The notes: generated by a model from the letters alone, not told the origin. A DNA stretch of 62,161 bases from Chitinophagales bacterium (GCA_015654695.1 JAATGJ010000015.1:1-62161); one strand, 5' to 3'; numbered from the stretch's first letter, positions 1 to 10,506 are shown. Numbers and translations are program-made.

Positions 1-939
1 CTGCTACTGTCAGGTATTGTAGTTTTTATAGTTATTGTTTTTTTGCTCTATAGAAATACCCGGCACAGGAAAAAAACGAATGAAACTTTGCGACAGCGAA
101 ATGAAAAAATTGAAAATACCCTACATCAATTAAGATCCAGCCAGGCTCAGCTTATCCAATCCGAAAAAATGGCTTCATTGGGAGAGCTTACCGCCGGCAT
201 AGCCCATGAAATACAAAACCCGTTGAATTTTGTAAATAATTTTAGTGAAGTAAATAGGGAACTTATTGAAGAGCTCAAAAGTGAAAAGTCAAAAGTCAAA
301 AGTGCAAGGGATGAAGAACTTGAAAGTCAATTACTGAATGACATTGAAAAAAATCTTGAAAAGATACTACACCATGGCAAAAGAGCCGATGCGATTGTAA
401 AAGGTATGCTGCAGCATAGCCGTAGTAGCAGCGGTACAAAAGAACCAACCGATATTAATAAACTGGCCGATGAATATTTGAGGTTAGCTTATCATGGCTT
501 AAGAGCAAAAGATAAAACATTCAATGCTACCTTGAAAACTGATTATGATGAAAGCATTGGTAACATCAACATTATTCCGCAGGATACCGGGAGGGTGATC
601 CTTAATTTGATTACTAACGCCTTTTATGCGGTAACAGAGAAGAAAAAACATGCTTTGGCAAACTCAGCAGGTGAGGGCGGCTATGAACCAACAGTCTCAG
701 TAAGTACAAAAAAAGTTAGTGATAAGGTTTTGATTTCTATAAAAGACAATGGCAATGGTATTTCACAGAAAGTATTAGACAAAATATTTCAACCCTTTTT
801 TACCACCAAACCAACAGGGCAGGGAACAGGATTGGGTTTATCCTTAGCGTATGATATTGTAAAAGCACATGGCGGTGAGTTGAAAGTGGAAACAAAAGAA
901 GGAAACGGCAGTACATTTATTATACAGATACCAACATAG
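1..939 (+). CDS. Sensor histidine kinase, 5' end outside the window
   Basis: The frame is open from the first base, so the gene begins upstream and the first visible residues are the end of a membrane helix (about residues 1-16 of the visible part) followed by the YRNTRHRKK basic stop-transfer. Then come a short coiled coil, a HisKA dimerisation domain with the phospho-accepting His at visible residue 69 (AHEIQNPL) and a HATPase_c domain with N-box (NLITNAF), G1 (DNGNG) and G2 (GTGLGL). The layout after the helix matches the TPR kinases just downstream, so a periplasmic TPR sensor is the likely missing part; this is inference. The segment KSEKSKVKSAR in the HisKA hairpin comes from a run of GTCAAAA repeats not found in the paralogs. 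The next kinase starts 2 bp after the stop. Confidence 0.9.
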   Translation: MLLSGIVVFIVIVFLLYRNTRHRKKTNETLRQRNEKIENTLHQLRSSQAQLIQSEKMASLGELTAGIAHEIQNPLNFVNNFSEVNRELIEELKSEKSKVKSARDEELESQLLNDIEKNLEKILHHGKRADAIVKGMLQHSRSSSGTKEPTDINKLADEYLRLAYHGLRAKDKTFNATLKTDYDESIGNINIIPQDTGRVILNLITNAFYAVTEKKKHALANSAGEGGYEPTVSVSTKKVSDKVLISIKDNGNGISQKVLDKIFQPFFTTKPTGQGTGLGLSLAYDIVKAHGGELKVETKEGNGSTFIIQIPT

Positions 940-941
940 TA

Positions 942-2897
942 ATGATAAGTAAATTTATATTCTTTATACTGCTTTTAACCGGATGCTGCAAAGGCTTTTC
1001 GCAAACCAGGCCGGCAATTGACAGTTTATACCGCCAGTTAACTATTGCAAAAGACGATACCAGCCGGATCAATGCAATGATAGGTTTATGCATCCAATAT
1101 CGTTTGGGCAATTCCGACTCTGCTATTTTTTATGGTGAACAGGCTTTTCAATTGTCACAAAAAATTAATTACCCAACCGGTGAAATCCTTGCCCTGTCTT
1201 TTATGGGCCTGACAATAGTGCAATTAGGCGATTTACCAAAGGCACTTGAAATGGGATTCAAAGCATTACAAACGGCCAAATCAAATAACCTGGAAAATAT
1301 TACCTCGCCGACCCTGAATCATCTCGGTGAAGTTTATCTCATACTAAAAGACTATCCCAAAGCTTTATATTATTTTGAAAAGCAAAAGAACCTTTATGAA
1401 ACAATTGAAATAAATGAAGGATTCGGTTATGCCCTGTATGATTTAGGAAATGTGTATGAGGAAATGAATCAGCTCGATTCGGCCCGTCATTATGAACTAC
1501 AGGCTTATGAATTCTTCCGCAAAAGTGATCGTGAAGAACCGCTGGTGTTTAAAACACTGGGTAATATAGAAATGAAATCCGGAAAGCCCGTAAAGGCATT
1601 AAGTTATTACAAACAAAGTCTTCAGATCGCCATTCAAAATAACGAACGAAGGGCTACGTGTTATGCGTATAATAAACTGGCAGAATTTTTTAAAAAAATA
1701 AATCAACCGGATTCGGCTATCTATTATGCCCAAAAAGGACTGGATGAATCAACAGCAATTGCGCAAAAGAAATCATTACAGGAAGCAGCAGCTTTATTGT
1801 CCGGGCTCTATGAACAAAAAGATGCAAAAGAATCATTGCGCTATCTTAAAATAGCAGATGCCTATAAAGACAGCTTGTTTGGTGCAGGCAACCTGCAGGC
1901 CATTCAGGTAATTATCAACCAGCAGGCAGAACATCAAAAAGAAATTGAGGATTCCAGGACAAGGTATCAAAACAATTTAAAATTATATGCCTTGTTTGCC
2001 GGCCTTGGAATACTTCTGCTGGTAGCCGTGATCCTTTACCGGAATAACAGGCAAAAACAAAAAGCAAATAAAATTTTAGAAGCAACTCTTGGTAATTTAA
2101 AATCTGCACAATCCCAGCTCATCCAATCAGAAAAAATGGCTTCGCTCGGCGAACTCACGGCAGGCATTGCACACGAAATTCAAAACCCTTTAAACTTTGT
2201 CAACAACTTTAGTGAAGTAAGCAATGAACTGATTGATGAAATAATGGAAGAAGTGTCGAAAGGAAATTATGAAGAAGTAAAAGCCTTAGCGGGTGATGTA
2301 AAACAAAATTTGGAAAAAATAAATCATCATGGTAAACGTGCTGATGGAATAGTAAAAGGCATGTTGCAGCACAGCCGCAGCAGCAGTGGTCAAAAGGAGC
2401 CAACTAATATAAATGCGTTAGCAGATGAATATTTAAGATTGGCTTATCATGGACTGAGAGCAAAGGACAAATCATTCAATGCAACATTGAAAACAGATTA
2501 TGATGAAAATACAGGAAGCATCAGTATCATTCCGCAGGATATTGGAAGAGTAATACTTAATTTAATAAATAATGCTTTTTATGCAGTAGATGAAAAGAAA
2601 AAACAAATGGGTGATGGTTACAAACCAACAGTTTCAGTAAATACAAAAAAAGTTGGTGATAAACCCGGTAACTATCGGATTTTAATTGCTGTAAAAGACA
2701 ACGGCAACGGCATTCCTCAAAAAGTATTGGACAAAATATTTCAACCCTTCTTTACCACCAAACCAACAGGACAGGGAACAGGATTGGGCTTATCCTTAGC
2801 GTATGATATTGTAAAAGCACATGGCGGTGGGCTGAAAGTGGAAACGAAAGAAGGAGAAGGAAGTGAATTCATTATTCAATTACCCATTAATCCATAG
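942..2897 (+). CDS. TPR-containing sensor histidine kinase
   Basis: A membrane kinase that should autophosphorylate on His411 and pass phosphate to a receiver. It has a signal peptide (about 1-20, ending near FSQT), a periplasmic array of TPR-like helical hairpins (about 25-330; repeats such as ALYYFEKQ, DSARHYELQA, DSAIYYAQKG), one membrane helix (about 348-366), a coiled coil, HisKA with AHEIQNPL and HATPase_c with NLINNAF, DNGNG and GTGLGL. TPR sensors of this layout bind peptides or protein partners in other systems; no ligand can be read here. It starts 2 bp after the preceding kinase and ends 6 bp before the next, so it is probably translated from the same message. Confidence 0.93.
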   Translation: MISKFIFFILLLTGCCKGFSQTRPAIDSLYRQLTIAKDDTSRINAMIGLCIQYRLGNSDSAIFYGEQAFQLSQKINYPTGEILALSFMGLTIVQLGDLPKALEMGFKALQTAKSNNLENITSPTLNHLGEVYLILKDYPKALYYFEKQKNLYETIEINEGFGYALYDLGNVYEEMNQLDSARHYELQAYEFFRKSDREEPLVFKTLGNIEMKSGKPVKALSYYKQSLQIAIQNNERRATCYAYNKLAEFFKKINQPDSAIYYAQKGLDESTAIAQKKSLQEAAALLSGLYEQKDAKESLRYLKIADAYKDSLFGAGNLQAIQVIINQQAEHQKEIEDSRTRYQNNLKLYALFAGLGILLLVAVILYRNNRQKQKANKILEATLGNLKSAQSQLIQSEKMASLGELTAGIAHEIQNPLNFVNNFSEVSNELIDEIMEEVSKGNYEEVKALAGDVKQNLEKINHHGKRADGIVKGMLQHSRSSSGQKEPTNINALADEYLRLAYHGLRAKDKSFNATLKTDYDENTGSISIIPQDIGRVILNLINNAFYAVDEKKKQMGDGYKPTVSVNTKKVGDKPGNYRILIAVKDNGNGIPQKVLDKIFQPFFTTKPTGQGTGLGLSLAYDIVKAHGGGLKVETKEGEGSEFIIQLPINP

Positions 2898-2903
2898 AAA
2901 GTA

Positions 2904-4946
2904 ATGAGATCCTTTTTAAAAATAGTGGTATTGTTGTTATTTCCTGCTTTCGGCTATTCACAATTAAGTAAGATAGATAGTTTAAAAGCTGCTTTTATTA
3001 TTGCACCGGAAGGTCCCTTGCGGTACAAAGCCGCCAGTAATATTTATTTTTACTACCAGGAATTAAACAGGGATTCTGCCTTGTTTTATACAGAGCAGCA
3101 ATTAGTCAATGCGAAAAAGAAGCAAAACAGAATTGCTGAAGGTGTCGCCACTGTTAACAAAAGCTATCAATTGATGGGTTTAGGCAAATATGCGGATGCA
3201 CTTAAATGCTTGCAACAGGCTTTTGTCATTGCAGAAGATAAAAGCGCAGAGAAAGAAGATCAATGGGAGTATTTTCTTACCCCTTACACGGGTAATAACA
3301 GGTTGTTACTGCTTTCCTATACGCACCACATGTATGCACTGCTGATGCTGCAAACCGGAAACCTGGAACAGCAGATTTTGCATTTCAAAATAGCCGGCCA
3401 AATGGGAAAGGAAATAAATTATACACCCCGTATCCAGTTGGCCTACCTGAATCTTGGCCAAAGCTACCTGGAAGCAAATAAACCCGATTCGGCGCTTTAC
3501 TATGAAAAAGAAGCAGAACGAATAGCGCTGCAGGCAAATGACACAACCTTCAGGCTTGCCAAAACTTATCTGGGTGCAATTGAAATCCAACTGGGAGATA
3601 TTTATAAAGCACTGAATAACCAGGCGCTGTCATTGGCCTACTATTATAAAAGCCTGCAAACAACAACTGAGAATAATAACCGTATCAGTTTATGCAGGGT
3701 TTGCTTACGGCTTAGCAGGTACCATCTTGGTAAGGGTAATAAAGACTCTTCGCTCTATTATTCACTATGGAACCTGGCCATTTTACAAACACTGGGAATG
3801 GTTACAGGACCGGAAACAAATCTTGGTACCGGCTATGAAAATGTTTATCTCAGCTATAAACTCAATGATCAATTTGACAGTGCATTCAAATACCAGGGAC
3901 TTGCGTTACTCACTAAAGACAGCCTGGCTAAAGTCAGGATAAAGAACCTGGTAGAATTTCAAAAACTTACTTACGCTGAACAGCTTCGTTTACAAAACCT
4001 GGAAAAGGAAAAAGTAGTGTACCAGAACAAGGTCAGGACTTATTTTTTATTAGCGGGAATTGGTGTTTTGTTATTGCTGGCCATTATTTTTTACAGAAAT
4101 AACAGGCAGAAACATAAAGCCAAAATTAAAATTGAACAGGCTTATGATAATCTGAAAGCAACACAGCTACAGCTTATCCAGTCCGAAAAAATGGCTTCGC
4201 TGGGAGAACTGACTGCAGGCATAGCACATGAAATTCAAAACCCGTTGAACTTTGTCAATAATTTCAGTGAAGTAAGTAATGAACTCATAGATGAAATGAA
4301 GCATGAATTATCAAAAGCCAATTACGCAGACGCCAATGCAATTGCAGATGATGTAAAACAAAATTTAGAAAAAATAAATCATCACGGCAAACGTGCCGAT
4401 GCAATTGTAAAAGGAATGTTGCAGCACAGCCAAAGCAGCGGTGGTGTAAAAGAACCAACAGATATTAATAAACTGGCGGATGAATATTTACGATTAGCCT
4501 ACCATGGTTTAAGAGCAAAAGATAAATCATTCAACGCTGCATTAAAAACAGATTATGACGAAACAATTGGCGACATCAATATTATTCCGCAGGACATTGG
4601 GAAGGTGATCCTGAATTTAATTACGAATGCATTTTATGCAGCAGATGAAAAAAAGAAGTCAGGAATTGAAGGATACGAGCCAACAGTTTCAGTAAGCACA
4701 AAAAAAAGGAATGAAAAATCCGATAGCTGCCGGATTGAAATAAGTGTAAAAGATAATGGCAACGGTATGCCCCAAAAAGTGCTGGATAAAATATTTCAAC
4801 CCTTCTTTACCACCAAACCAACGGGGCAGGGAACGGGTTTGGGTTTATCGTTAAGTTATGATATTGTAAAAGCACATGGTGGCGGGATAAAAGTGGAGAG
4901 TAAAGAAGGAGAAGGGTCGGAGTTTATTGTCAGGATACCGGCTTAA
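2904..4946 (+). CDS. TPR-containing sensor histidine kinase
   Basis: Second complete TPR kinase of the array. Signal peptide about 1-19, TPR-like periplasmic region about 25-370, membrane helix about 379-397 followed by YRNNRQKHK, then HisKA with phospho-acceptor His442 and HATPase_c with NLITNAF, DNGNG and GTGLGL. The kinase half is nearly the same as in its neighbours while the TPR half is clearly diverged, which points to shared output and different inputs. A 119-bp gap follows, with a promoter-like box before the next gene, so a first transcription unit may end here. Confidence 0.93.
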   Translation: MRSFLKIVVLLLFPAFGYSQLSKIDSLKAAFIIAPEGPLRYKAASNIYFYYQELNRDSALFYTEQQLVNAKKKQNRIAEGVATVNKSYQLMGLGKYADALKCLQQAFVIAEDKSAEKEDQWEYFLTPYTGNNRLLLLSYTHHMYALLMLQTGNLEQQILHFKIAGQMGKEINYTPRIQLAYLNLGQSYLEANKPDSALYYEKEAERIALQANDTTFRLAKTYLGAIEIQLGDIYKALNNQALSLAYYYKSLQTTTENNNRISLCRVCLRLSRYHLGKGNKDSSLYYSLWNLAILQTLGMVTGPETNLGTGYENVYLSYKLNDQFDSAFKYQGLALLTKDSLAKVRIKNLVEFQKLTYAEQLRLQNLEKEKVVYQNKVRTYFLLAGIGVLLLLAIIFYRNNRQKHKAKIKIEQAYDNLKATQLQLIQSEKMASLGELTAGIAHEIQNPLNFVNNFSEVSNELIDEMKHELSKANYADANAIADDVKQNLEKINHHGKRADAIVKGMLQHSQSSGGVKEPTDINKLADEYLRLAYHGLRAKDKSFNAALKTDYDETIGDINIIPQDIGKVILNLITNAFYAADEKKKSGIEGYEPTVSVSTKKRNEKSDSCRIEISVKDNGNGMPQKVLDKIFQPFFTTKPTGQGTGLGLSLSYDIVKAHGGGIKVESKEGEGSEFIVRIPA

Positions 4947-5028
4947 TGATATGCTTGTATTCATGACTTTATGGGAAAGATGCCTTTCACAACCGGCTTT
5001 CCAGGAAGTAGTAATATTTTTTTCTTTG

Positions 5029-5061
5029 TTTGAACTATCGTTTTGTGCATATATAATTTTC
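5029..5061 (+). promoter_or_regulatory. Candidate Bacteroidota-type promoter
   Basis: TTTG at 5029-5032, then 21 bp, then TAATTTTC at 5054-5061, a 7 of 8 match to the TAnnTTTG box. It lies in the 119-bp gap between two kinases. The downstream ATG at 5066 would be only a few bases from the expected transcription start, so either the message is nearly leaderless or translation begins at the in-frame TTG at 5111. Confidence 0.4.
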
Positions 5062-5065
5062 TTTC

Positions 5066-8000
5066 ATGCTATACATTTTTATCAAAAACACAAACTGGCA
5101 GGGAAATAAGTTGTTTCTTCTCTTTTTATTGACTATACAGGTAATGCTTGTCCGGGCACAGTTAGCGCCCAACAACTTTTATTTAAATAACGAAATAAGG
5201 TTTGAGCGGTTAGCTATCGAAAACGGGCTTTCCAATAATATAACTTTTGGGATGATGCAGGATAAAAAAGGCTTCATGTGGTTTGCCACTTTTGATGCCT
5301 TAATTAAATATGACGGCTATACATTAACCCGGTATCAGAACAATCCACAAGACACCAATAGCCTGGGTGATAATATTGTTATGGCGGTATTTGAAGATCA
5401 TACCGGGCTAATATGGGTCGGTACTGCCGGTGGTGGAGGTATTAATTCATTTGATCCGCAGACTGCGCAATGGAAGCGATATCCGCACGATCCAAAAAAT
5501 GCCAATAGCATGGGTAAGGGGTCCATAGAAGGAATTGCGGAAGATCGTAGCGGCATGCTTTGGTTTGGAAGTACAGATGGTCTTACCCGTTATAATCCAA
5601 AAACAAATTTGTTTACTGTGTTTGTAAACAATCCAAAGGACAAATTTAGTTTAAGTAATAACCGGGTTTATTCAATAGTGGAAGATAAAGCAGGGATGCT
5701 TTGGGTTGGAACAGATGGTGGTGTAAATCTTTTTGATCCCAAAAAAGAACATTTCTACATGGTTGGAGGAGATTTCAATGATTCTTTAGAGCTTAAAAAA
5801 AGTATTATTCATCATATCTATAAAGACAAACAGGGTCTGTTGTGGTTAAGCTCGTTTGACCATGGGGTGTTTGTGATAGATCCGGAATCCAAAAAATGTA
5901 TTGCGTATTATCATCACGATCCCAAAAATCCTAATAGTATCGGGAGGGATGTTGTGTTTGCTATCACAGAGGACCTGGCAGGCAGCTATTGGATGTCCAC
6001 AGAAGGAGGCTTATACCATTTTAATCCGCAAACCAAAGTGTTTACCCTTTACGAGAATAAAAGTTATCTGCCAAAAACAGAAACAAAAGGTCATATTATT
6101 AAGACAGATCATGCTGGCTTGATTTGGATTGGTACCATGGGAAGAGGAATTATATATTTTTCACCACAGCAAAGAAAATTCCGCCGCTATCTTAATGATG
6201 AAGCAAGCCTGGAATTTGGATTAGGCACCAATAGAGTAAAATCAATTTTTAACTCATCAGATAACCAGCTATATGTGGCCACCAGCCAGAATCTTTTAAG
6301 GTTTAACCATGGTAAAGATAAATTTGAAGAAGTGTGGCAATTAAAAACAATAAAAAGAAATAATGAGAAGTTTATTTTAACAGCAGCCTGCGAAGAAAAA
6401 CAAGGTATCTTCTGGTTAGGCACCGACCAGGCTGGAATTATCAGGTATAATAGTCACACACGCAAAGTAAACTTTCTGCAAAAGAATTCATTGGATACAG
6501 CAAGCCTTTTTGATAATGGGGTTGATGTTCTTTACAGGGATCGGAGCGGCAGGTTGTGGGTAGGTACAGAGGGAGGTAATCTGCAGTGGTATGATTCCGT
6601 TACAAAAAAATTTGTTCGCTACCGGTATCTTTCAGCCAATGAAGAAGCGCCGCCGAACGCAGGTATCAGGTTCATTTATGAAGACAGCAAAGGTGATCTA
6701 TGGGTAGGCATCAAAGCCTTTCACCTGGATTTTGGTGGAGATGGTTTATATCATATTAACCTGAAAACGGGAGACATTAAGCATTACAAACACCAACCCG
6801 GTGTACCGGGCAGCCTGAGCAATAATAGTGTTACCTGTTTCTATGAGGACAGGAAAGGCATTTTCTGGATAGGCACGTATGGTGGCGGCCTGAACAGCCT
6901 CGATCCTATATCCGGAAAAATTACAGTCTATACCAAAGAAAACGGTTTATTATCGAATACAGTCGGGGGTGTAGCAAGCGATGGAGCGGGCAATCTTTGG
7001 GTAAATACAGACGAGGGAATTACCCGTTTCAACAGCACTACATTGAACACTAAACAGTTTGGCCTGGCAGATGGATTAGCCACCTCTCCCTTAGGTGTTG
7101 AGTCAGAAGATTACAATTCATATTTAAGCATAGAAAGCAAAGAAGGTTCTATTTTCTTTGGCAGCAACAATGGCTACAATGGATTAATCGCATTTGATCC
7201 GCGATTGATCCGGGAAAACAACTTTCAACCCACTGTAGCCATTACTCAATTTAAAGTCTTTGATAGAAGTTACCCGGTTGCCGGTAAAGAAATTTCACTC
7301 TCGTACAACCAGAATTTCTTTGACTTTGAGTTTGCCGCGTTGAGCTATCTCTCTTCCGGGAAAAACCAGTACGCCTATAAACTGGAAGGGATGGACAATG
7401 ATTGGGTAAACAACGGCACCCGGCGGACGGCCCATTATACAAACGTGCCACCCGGCAAACATGTTTTTCGGGTTAAGGGCTCTAACAACGATGGCGTATG
7501 GAATGAGCAAGGCACGGAATTAACCATTATCATACATCCGCCCTGGTGGCGAACCTGGTGGGCCTATACACTCTACGGACTGGTGATTATTGGCAGTATA
7601 TGGGCCTTTATCTATTACCGGTCCAGGAATCTGGTCCGGCAAAAACGATTGCTGGAAAAACAGGTAGTTGAACGTACAGGAGAAGTAGTGCATCAGAAAG
7701 AAGCATTGCAAACCTCCTTAGAAAATTTAAAAGCTACCCAGGCCCAGCTCATCCAGTCAGAAAAAATGGCTTCGCTTGGCGCACTTACCGCCGGCATCGC
7801 ACATGAAATACAAAACCCTTTAAACTTCGTGAATAATTTCTCTGATGTAAATACAGAATTGATTGATGAGGCGCGGGTAGAAATTGAAAAAGGCAATACT
7901 GAAGATGTGAAAGCCATATTGACTGATATAAAAGACAATGAACAAAAAATCAACCATCACGGCAAACGTGCTGATGCCATTGTAAAAGGTATGCTTCAAC

Positions 8001-8515
8001 ATAGCCGTACAAATACTGGCCATAAAGAATCAACAGATATTAATAAACTGGCGGATGAATACCTCCGCCTCTCCTACCAGGGCCTTCGTGCAAAAGACAA
8101 AAATTTTAATGCGATAATGAAAACGGACTTAGATAATGGCATTGGTAAAATAAATATCATTCCGCAGGATATCGGAAGGGTATTATTGAATTTATACAAC
8201 AATGCGTTTTATGCGGTGAACGAAAAAAAGAAATCATCGCCTGGCAACTATGAACCAACCGTTTCAGTAAGCACAAAAAAAATAAATGGTATCGCCGAGA
8301 TAAGAGTTGCTGATAATGGCAACGGGATTCCTCAAAAAGTACTGGATAAAATATTTCAGCCCTTTTTTACCACCAAACCAACAGGGCAGGGAACAGGATT
8401 GGGTTTATCGTTAGCTTATGATATTGTAAAAGCCCATGGTGGAGTGTTAAAAGTGGAAACAAATGAGGGAGAAGGTTCAGTGTTTACTATTATATTAAAT
8501 GAACCCGCTAAATAA
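5066..8515 (+). CDS. Two-component propeller (Reg_prop/Y_Y_Y) sensor histidine kinase
   Basis: A large periplasmic-sensor kinase. After a signal peptide (hydrophobic FLLFLLTIQVML, cleavage after VRAQ) come about 14 propeller repeats of the GxxWxGT type (for example GLIWVGT, GMLWVGT, GIFWIGT), enough for two seven-bladed beta-propellers (about 40-720). A Y_Y_Y domain follows (about 765-825, LPPG-like turn VPPGKHVF), then PPWWRTWWAY and a membrane helix (about 830-850), a coiled coil, HisKA with His913 and HATPase_c. Most relatives with this sensor in Bacteroidota are hybrid regulators with a receiver and AraC domain that sense glycan fragments; this one ends after the kinase, so it must use a separate receiver. 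The start is the first ATG; a TTG at 5111 would give a more typical signal peptide length. Confidence 0.93.
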   Translation: MLYIFIKNTNWQGNKLFLLFLLTIQVMLVRAQLAPNNFYLNNEIRFERLAIENGLSNNITFGMMQDKKGFMWFATFDALIKYDGYTLTRYQNNPQDTNSLGDNIVMAVFEDHTGLIWVGTAGGGGINSFDPQTAQWKRYPHDPKNANSMGKGSIEGIAEDRSGMLWFGSTDGLTRYNPKTNLFTVFVNNPKDKFSLSNNRVYSIVEDKAGMLWVGTDGGVNLFDPKKEHFYMVGGDFNDSLELKKSIIHHIYKDKQGLLWLSSFDHGVFVIDPESKKCIAYYHHDPKNPNSIGRDVVFAITEDLAGSYWMSTEGGLYHFNPQTKVFTLYENKSYLPKTETKGHIIKTDHAGLIWIGTMGRGIIYFSPQQRKFRRYLNDEASLEFGLGTNRVKSIFNSSDNQLYVATSQNLLRFNHGKDKFEEVWQLKTIKRNNEKFILTAACEEKQGIFWLGTDQAGIIRYNSHTRKVNFLQKNSLDTASLFDNGVDVLYRDRSGRLWVGTEGGNLQWYDSVTKKFVRYRYLSANEEAPPNAGIRFIYEDSKGDLWVGIKAFHLDFGGDGLYHINLKTGDIKHYKHQPGVPGSLSNNSVTCFYEDRKGIFWIGTYGGGLNSLDPISGKITVYTKENGLLSNTVGGVASDGAGNLWVNTDEGITRFNSTTLNTKQFGLADGLATSPLGVESEDYNSYLSIESKEGSIFFGSNNGYNGLIAFDPRLIRENNFQPTVAITQFKVFDRSYPVAGKEISLSYNQNFFDFEFAALSYLSSGKNQYAYKLEGMDNDWVNNGTRRTAHYTNVPPGKHVFRVKGSNNDGVWNEQGTELTIIIHPPWWRTWWAYTLYGLVIIGSIWAFIYYRSRNLVRQKRLLEKQVVERTGEVVHQKEALQTSLENLKATQAQLIQSEKMASLGALTAGIAHEIQNPLNFVNNFSDVNTELIDEARVEIEKGNTEDVKAILTDIKDNEQKINHHGKRADAIVKGMLQHSRTNTGHKESTDINKLADEYLRLSYQGLRAKDKNFNAIMKTDLDNGIGKINIIPQDIGRVLLNLYNNAFYAVNEKKKSSPGNYEPTVSVSTKKINGIAEIRVADNGNGIPQKVLDKIFQPFFTTKPTGQGTGLGLSLAYDIVKAHGGVLKVETNEGEGSVFTIILNEPAK

Positions 8516-8524
8516 TACAGTACG

Positions 8525-10498
8525 ATGAAAAAAATTAACCCGTTTTATTATTTTATTCTTCTGAGTTTACTGCCGGTCAGCAACAGGCTTTTTGCCCAGC
8601 CCATGCAGTATGACGCAAAATTTGTTGATAGCATTACTATTCGGTTACCGGCAAGCCCCGATGATACTTCAAAAGTAAACAACCTGGTAAAGCTGGCGGG
8701 CATGCATTTATTCATCAACCCTGCACTAACTATCAAATACGCCAAAGAGGGGGCTGCCATCGCCGAAAAGATACATTACCCGACCGGGAAGATAAGTTGC
8801 CTGGGACAATCCGCATTTAGTTTTGCTATAAGCGGAGAATGGGCAAAAGCAACCATTGATATTAACGAAGCTATTCCATTGTGTGAAAAATACAGCCCCG
8901 CCAGTATGATCTATATGTGCAATATCATGGTTATAATTTTAACGACCAAAGGCGATAATGAGCAGGCATTGCAATGGGCGCAAAAAGCATCCCAGATACC
9001 GGCATTTTCTACAGGTGAGGATGTTCATAAATGGCCTACCTATATGCAACTGGGAATGATAAATCAAACATTGAACCGGCTGGATTCCGCCCAATATTAT
9101 GCGGATATCGTTTTAGGATACATAAAAAAGTACGCCATGGTACAACCAGAATTAACCAGGGATTCCTATATGCTGTTAGGAAATATAACTTTCAAACGAA
9201 AGGAATACCAGCAAGCGATACAATATTTTCGCCTGGCTTCTGATAATGTCGGCCTGGCAAATGTGTATCATACCATACAGCAGCCGGATTCCGCCATTTA
9301 CTACGCACTGATCGGTTTGCACAAGGGACAGGTACAAAACATACCGGCCAGCATACTGGCGGCCTCAAAAATATTAGCGGCCGAGTACAGAAAATCAAAT
9401 CCGGAAGAAGCCAATAAATACCTGAATATATATGTTGATTCCAAAGATTCCCTGTACAATGCGGATAAACTGAAACAACTGGAGGAAATTAAACTGAACG
9501 GGCAAAGAAATGAATACGAACTTAAGATAAAGGAAACGGCTAACCGGAACAGTTTTATGCTTTATTCTTTGTTTATTATACTGGCCTCGTTGGCTGTCCT
9601 TATTGTATTAATCTGGCGTAACAACCGGTTCAAACAAAAAGCCAATCAAAAACTTGAAGCTTCTTTTAATAACCTGAAGTCAACCCAGTCTCAACTCATC
9701 CAATCAGAAAAAATGGCTTCTTTGGGCGAACTCACCGCCGGCATAGCCCATGAAATTCAAAACCCGCTGAACTTCATCAATAATTTTTCGGAAGTGAATA
9801 CTGAATTGATTGATGAATTGGAACAGGAAATTGATAACGGGAATTTGGCTGATGTAAAAGCCATTGCCAAAGACATTAAAGAGAATGAACAAAAAATAAA
9901 CCATCACGGCAAAAGGGCCGATGCCATTGTGAAAGGAATGTTGCAGCACAGCCGCAGCAGCAGCGGAATAAAGGAACCAACGGATATTAATAAGCTTGCT
10001 GATGAATATTTGCGATTAGCTTACCACGGGTTGAGAGCAAAAGACAAATCGTTCAATGCAACAATGAAAACTGGTTATGATGAAAGTATCGGCAATATCA
10101 ATATTATTCCCCAGGATATCGGGAGGGTTATCCTCAATTTAATAACGAATGCATTCTACGCGGTAAAAGAAAAGAATACTTCGGCAAGCTCCCCGAAAGC
10201 CGCAGAACAGCCTTATGAACCAACTGTTTCAGTAAGTACAAAAAAGATTGACGATAAACCCGGTAGCTACCGGGTAGAAGTAAGTGTAAAAGACAATGGT
10301 AATGGCATCCCGAAAAAAATATTGGATAAGATCTTTCAACCTTTTTTTACCACCAAACCTGCCGGGCAGGGAACAGGATTGGGTTTATCGTTGGCTTATG
10401 ATATTATAAAAGCACATGGCGGAGAATTGAAAGTGGAAACAAAAGAAGGAGAAGGAAGTGAGTTTATAATTCAGTTGTCTTTAAAAGAGAATCATTAA
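8525..10498 (+). CDS. TPR-containing sensor histidine kinase
   Basis: Signal peptide about 1-25 (SNRLFAQP), periplasmic TPR-like region about 30-330, membrane helix about 344-366, coiled coil, HisKA with His409 and HATPase_c with NLITNAF, DNGNG and GTGLGL. The variable loop between the N-box and the next strand is longer than in most paralogs (NTSASSPKAAEQP). G2 region reads TTKPAGQGTGLGL, with Ala where the others have Thr. It sits 9 bp after a propeller kinase and 8 bp before the next one, alternating TPR and propeller sensors. Confidence 0.93.
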   Translation: MKKINPFYYFILLSLLPVSNRLFAQPMQYDAKFVDSITIRLPASPDDTSKVNNLVKLAGMHLFINPALTIKYAKEGAAIAEKIHYPTGKISCLGQSAFSFAISGEWAKATIDINEAIPLCEKYSPASMIYMCNIMVIILTTKGDNEQALQWAQKASQIPAFSTGEDVHKWPTYMQLGMINQTLNRLDSAQYYADIVLGYIKKYAMVQPELTRDSYMLLGNITFKRKEYQQAIQYFRLASDNVGLANVYHTIQQPDSAIYYALIGLHKGQVQNIPASILAASKILAAEYRKSNPEEANKYLNIYVDSKDSLYNADKLKQLEEIKLNGQRNEYELKIKETANRNSFMLYSLFIILASLAVLIVLIWRNNRFKQKANQKLEASFNNLKSTQSQLIQSEKMASLGELTAGIAHEIQNPLNFINNFSEVNTELIDELEQEIDNGNLADVKAIAKDIKENEQKINHHGKRADAIVKGMLQHSRSSSGIKEPTDINKLADEYLRLAYHGLRAKDKSFNATMKTGYDESIGNINIIPQDIGRVILNLITNAFYAVKEKNTSASSPKAAEQPYEPTVSVSTKKIDDKPGSYRVEVSVKDNGNGIPKKILDKIFQPFFTTKPAGQGTGLGLSLAYDIIKAHGGELKVETKEGEGSEFIIQLSLKENH

Positions 10499-10506
10499 AT
10501 TTATTC

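Noticed and set aside
4927-5109. 60-codon ORF in the gap before the kinase at 5066
   Set aside because: It overlaps the end of one kinase and the start of the next in another frame and covers the promoter-like sequence; no independent support.
5066-8515. Hybrid two-component system with fused receiver and AraC domain
   Set aside because: The protein ends right after the HATPase domain (TIILNEPAK) and the next ORF is a new kinase with its own signal peptide.
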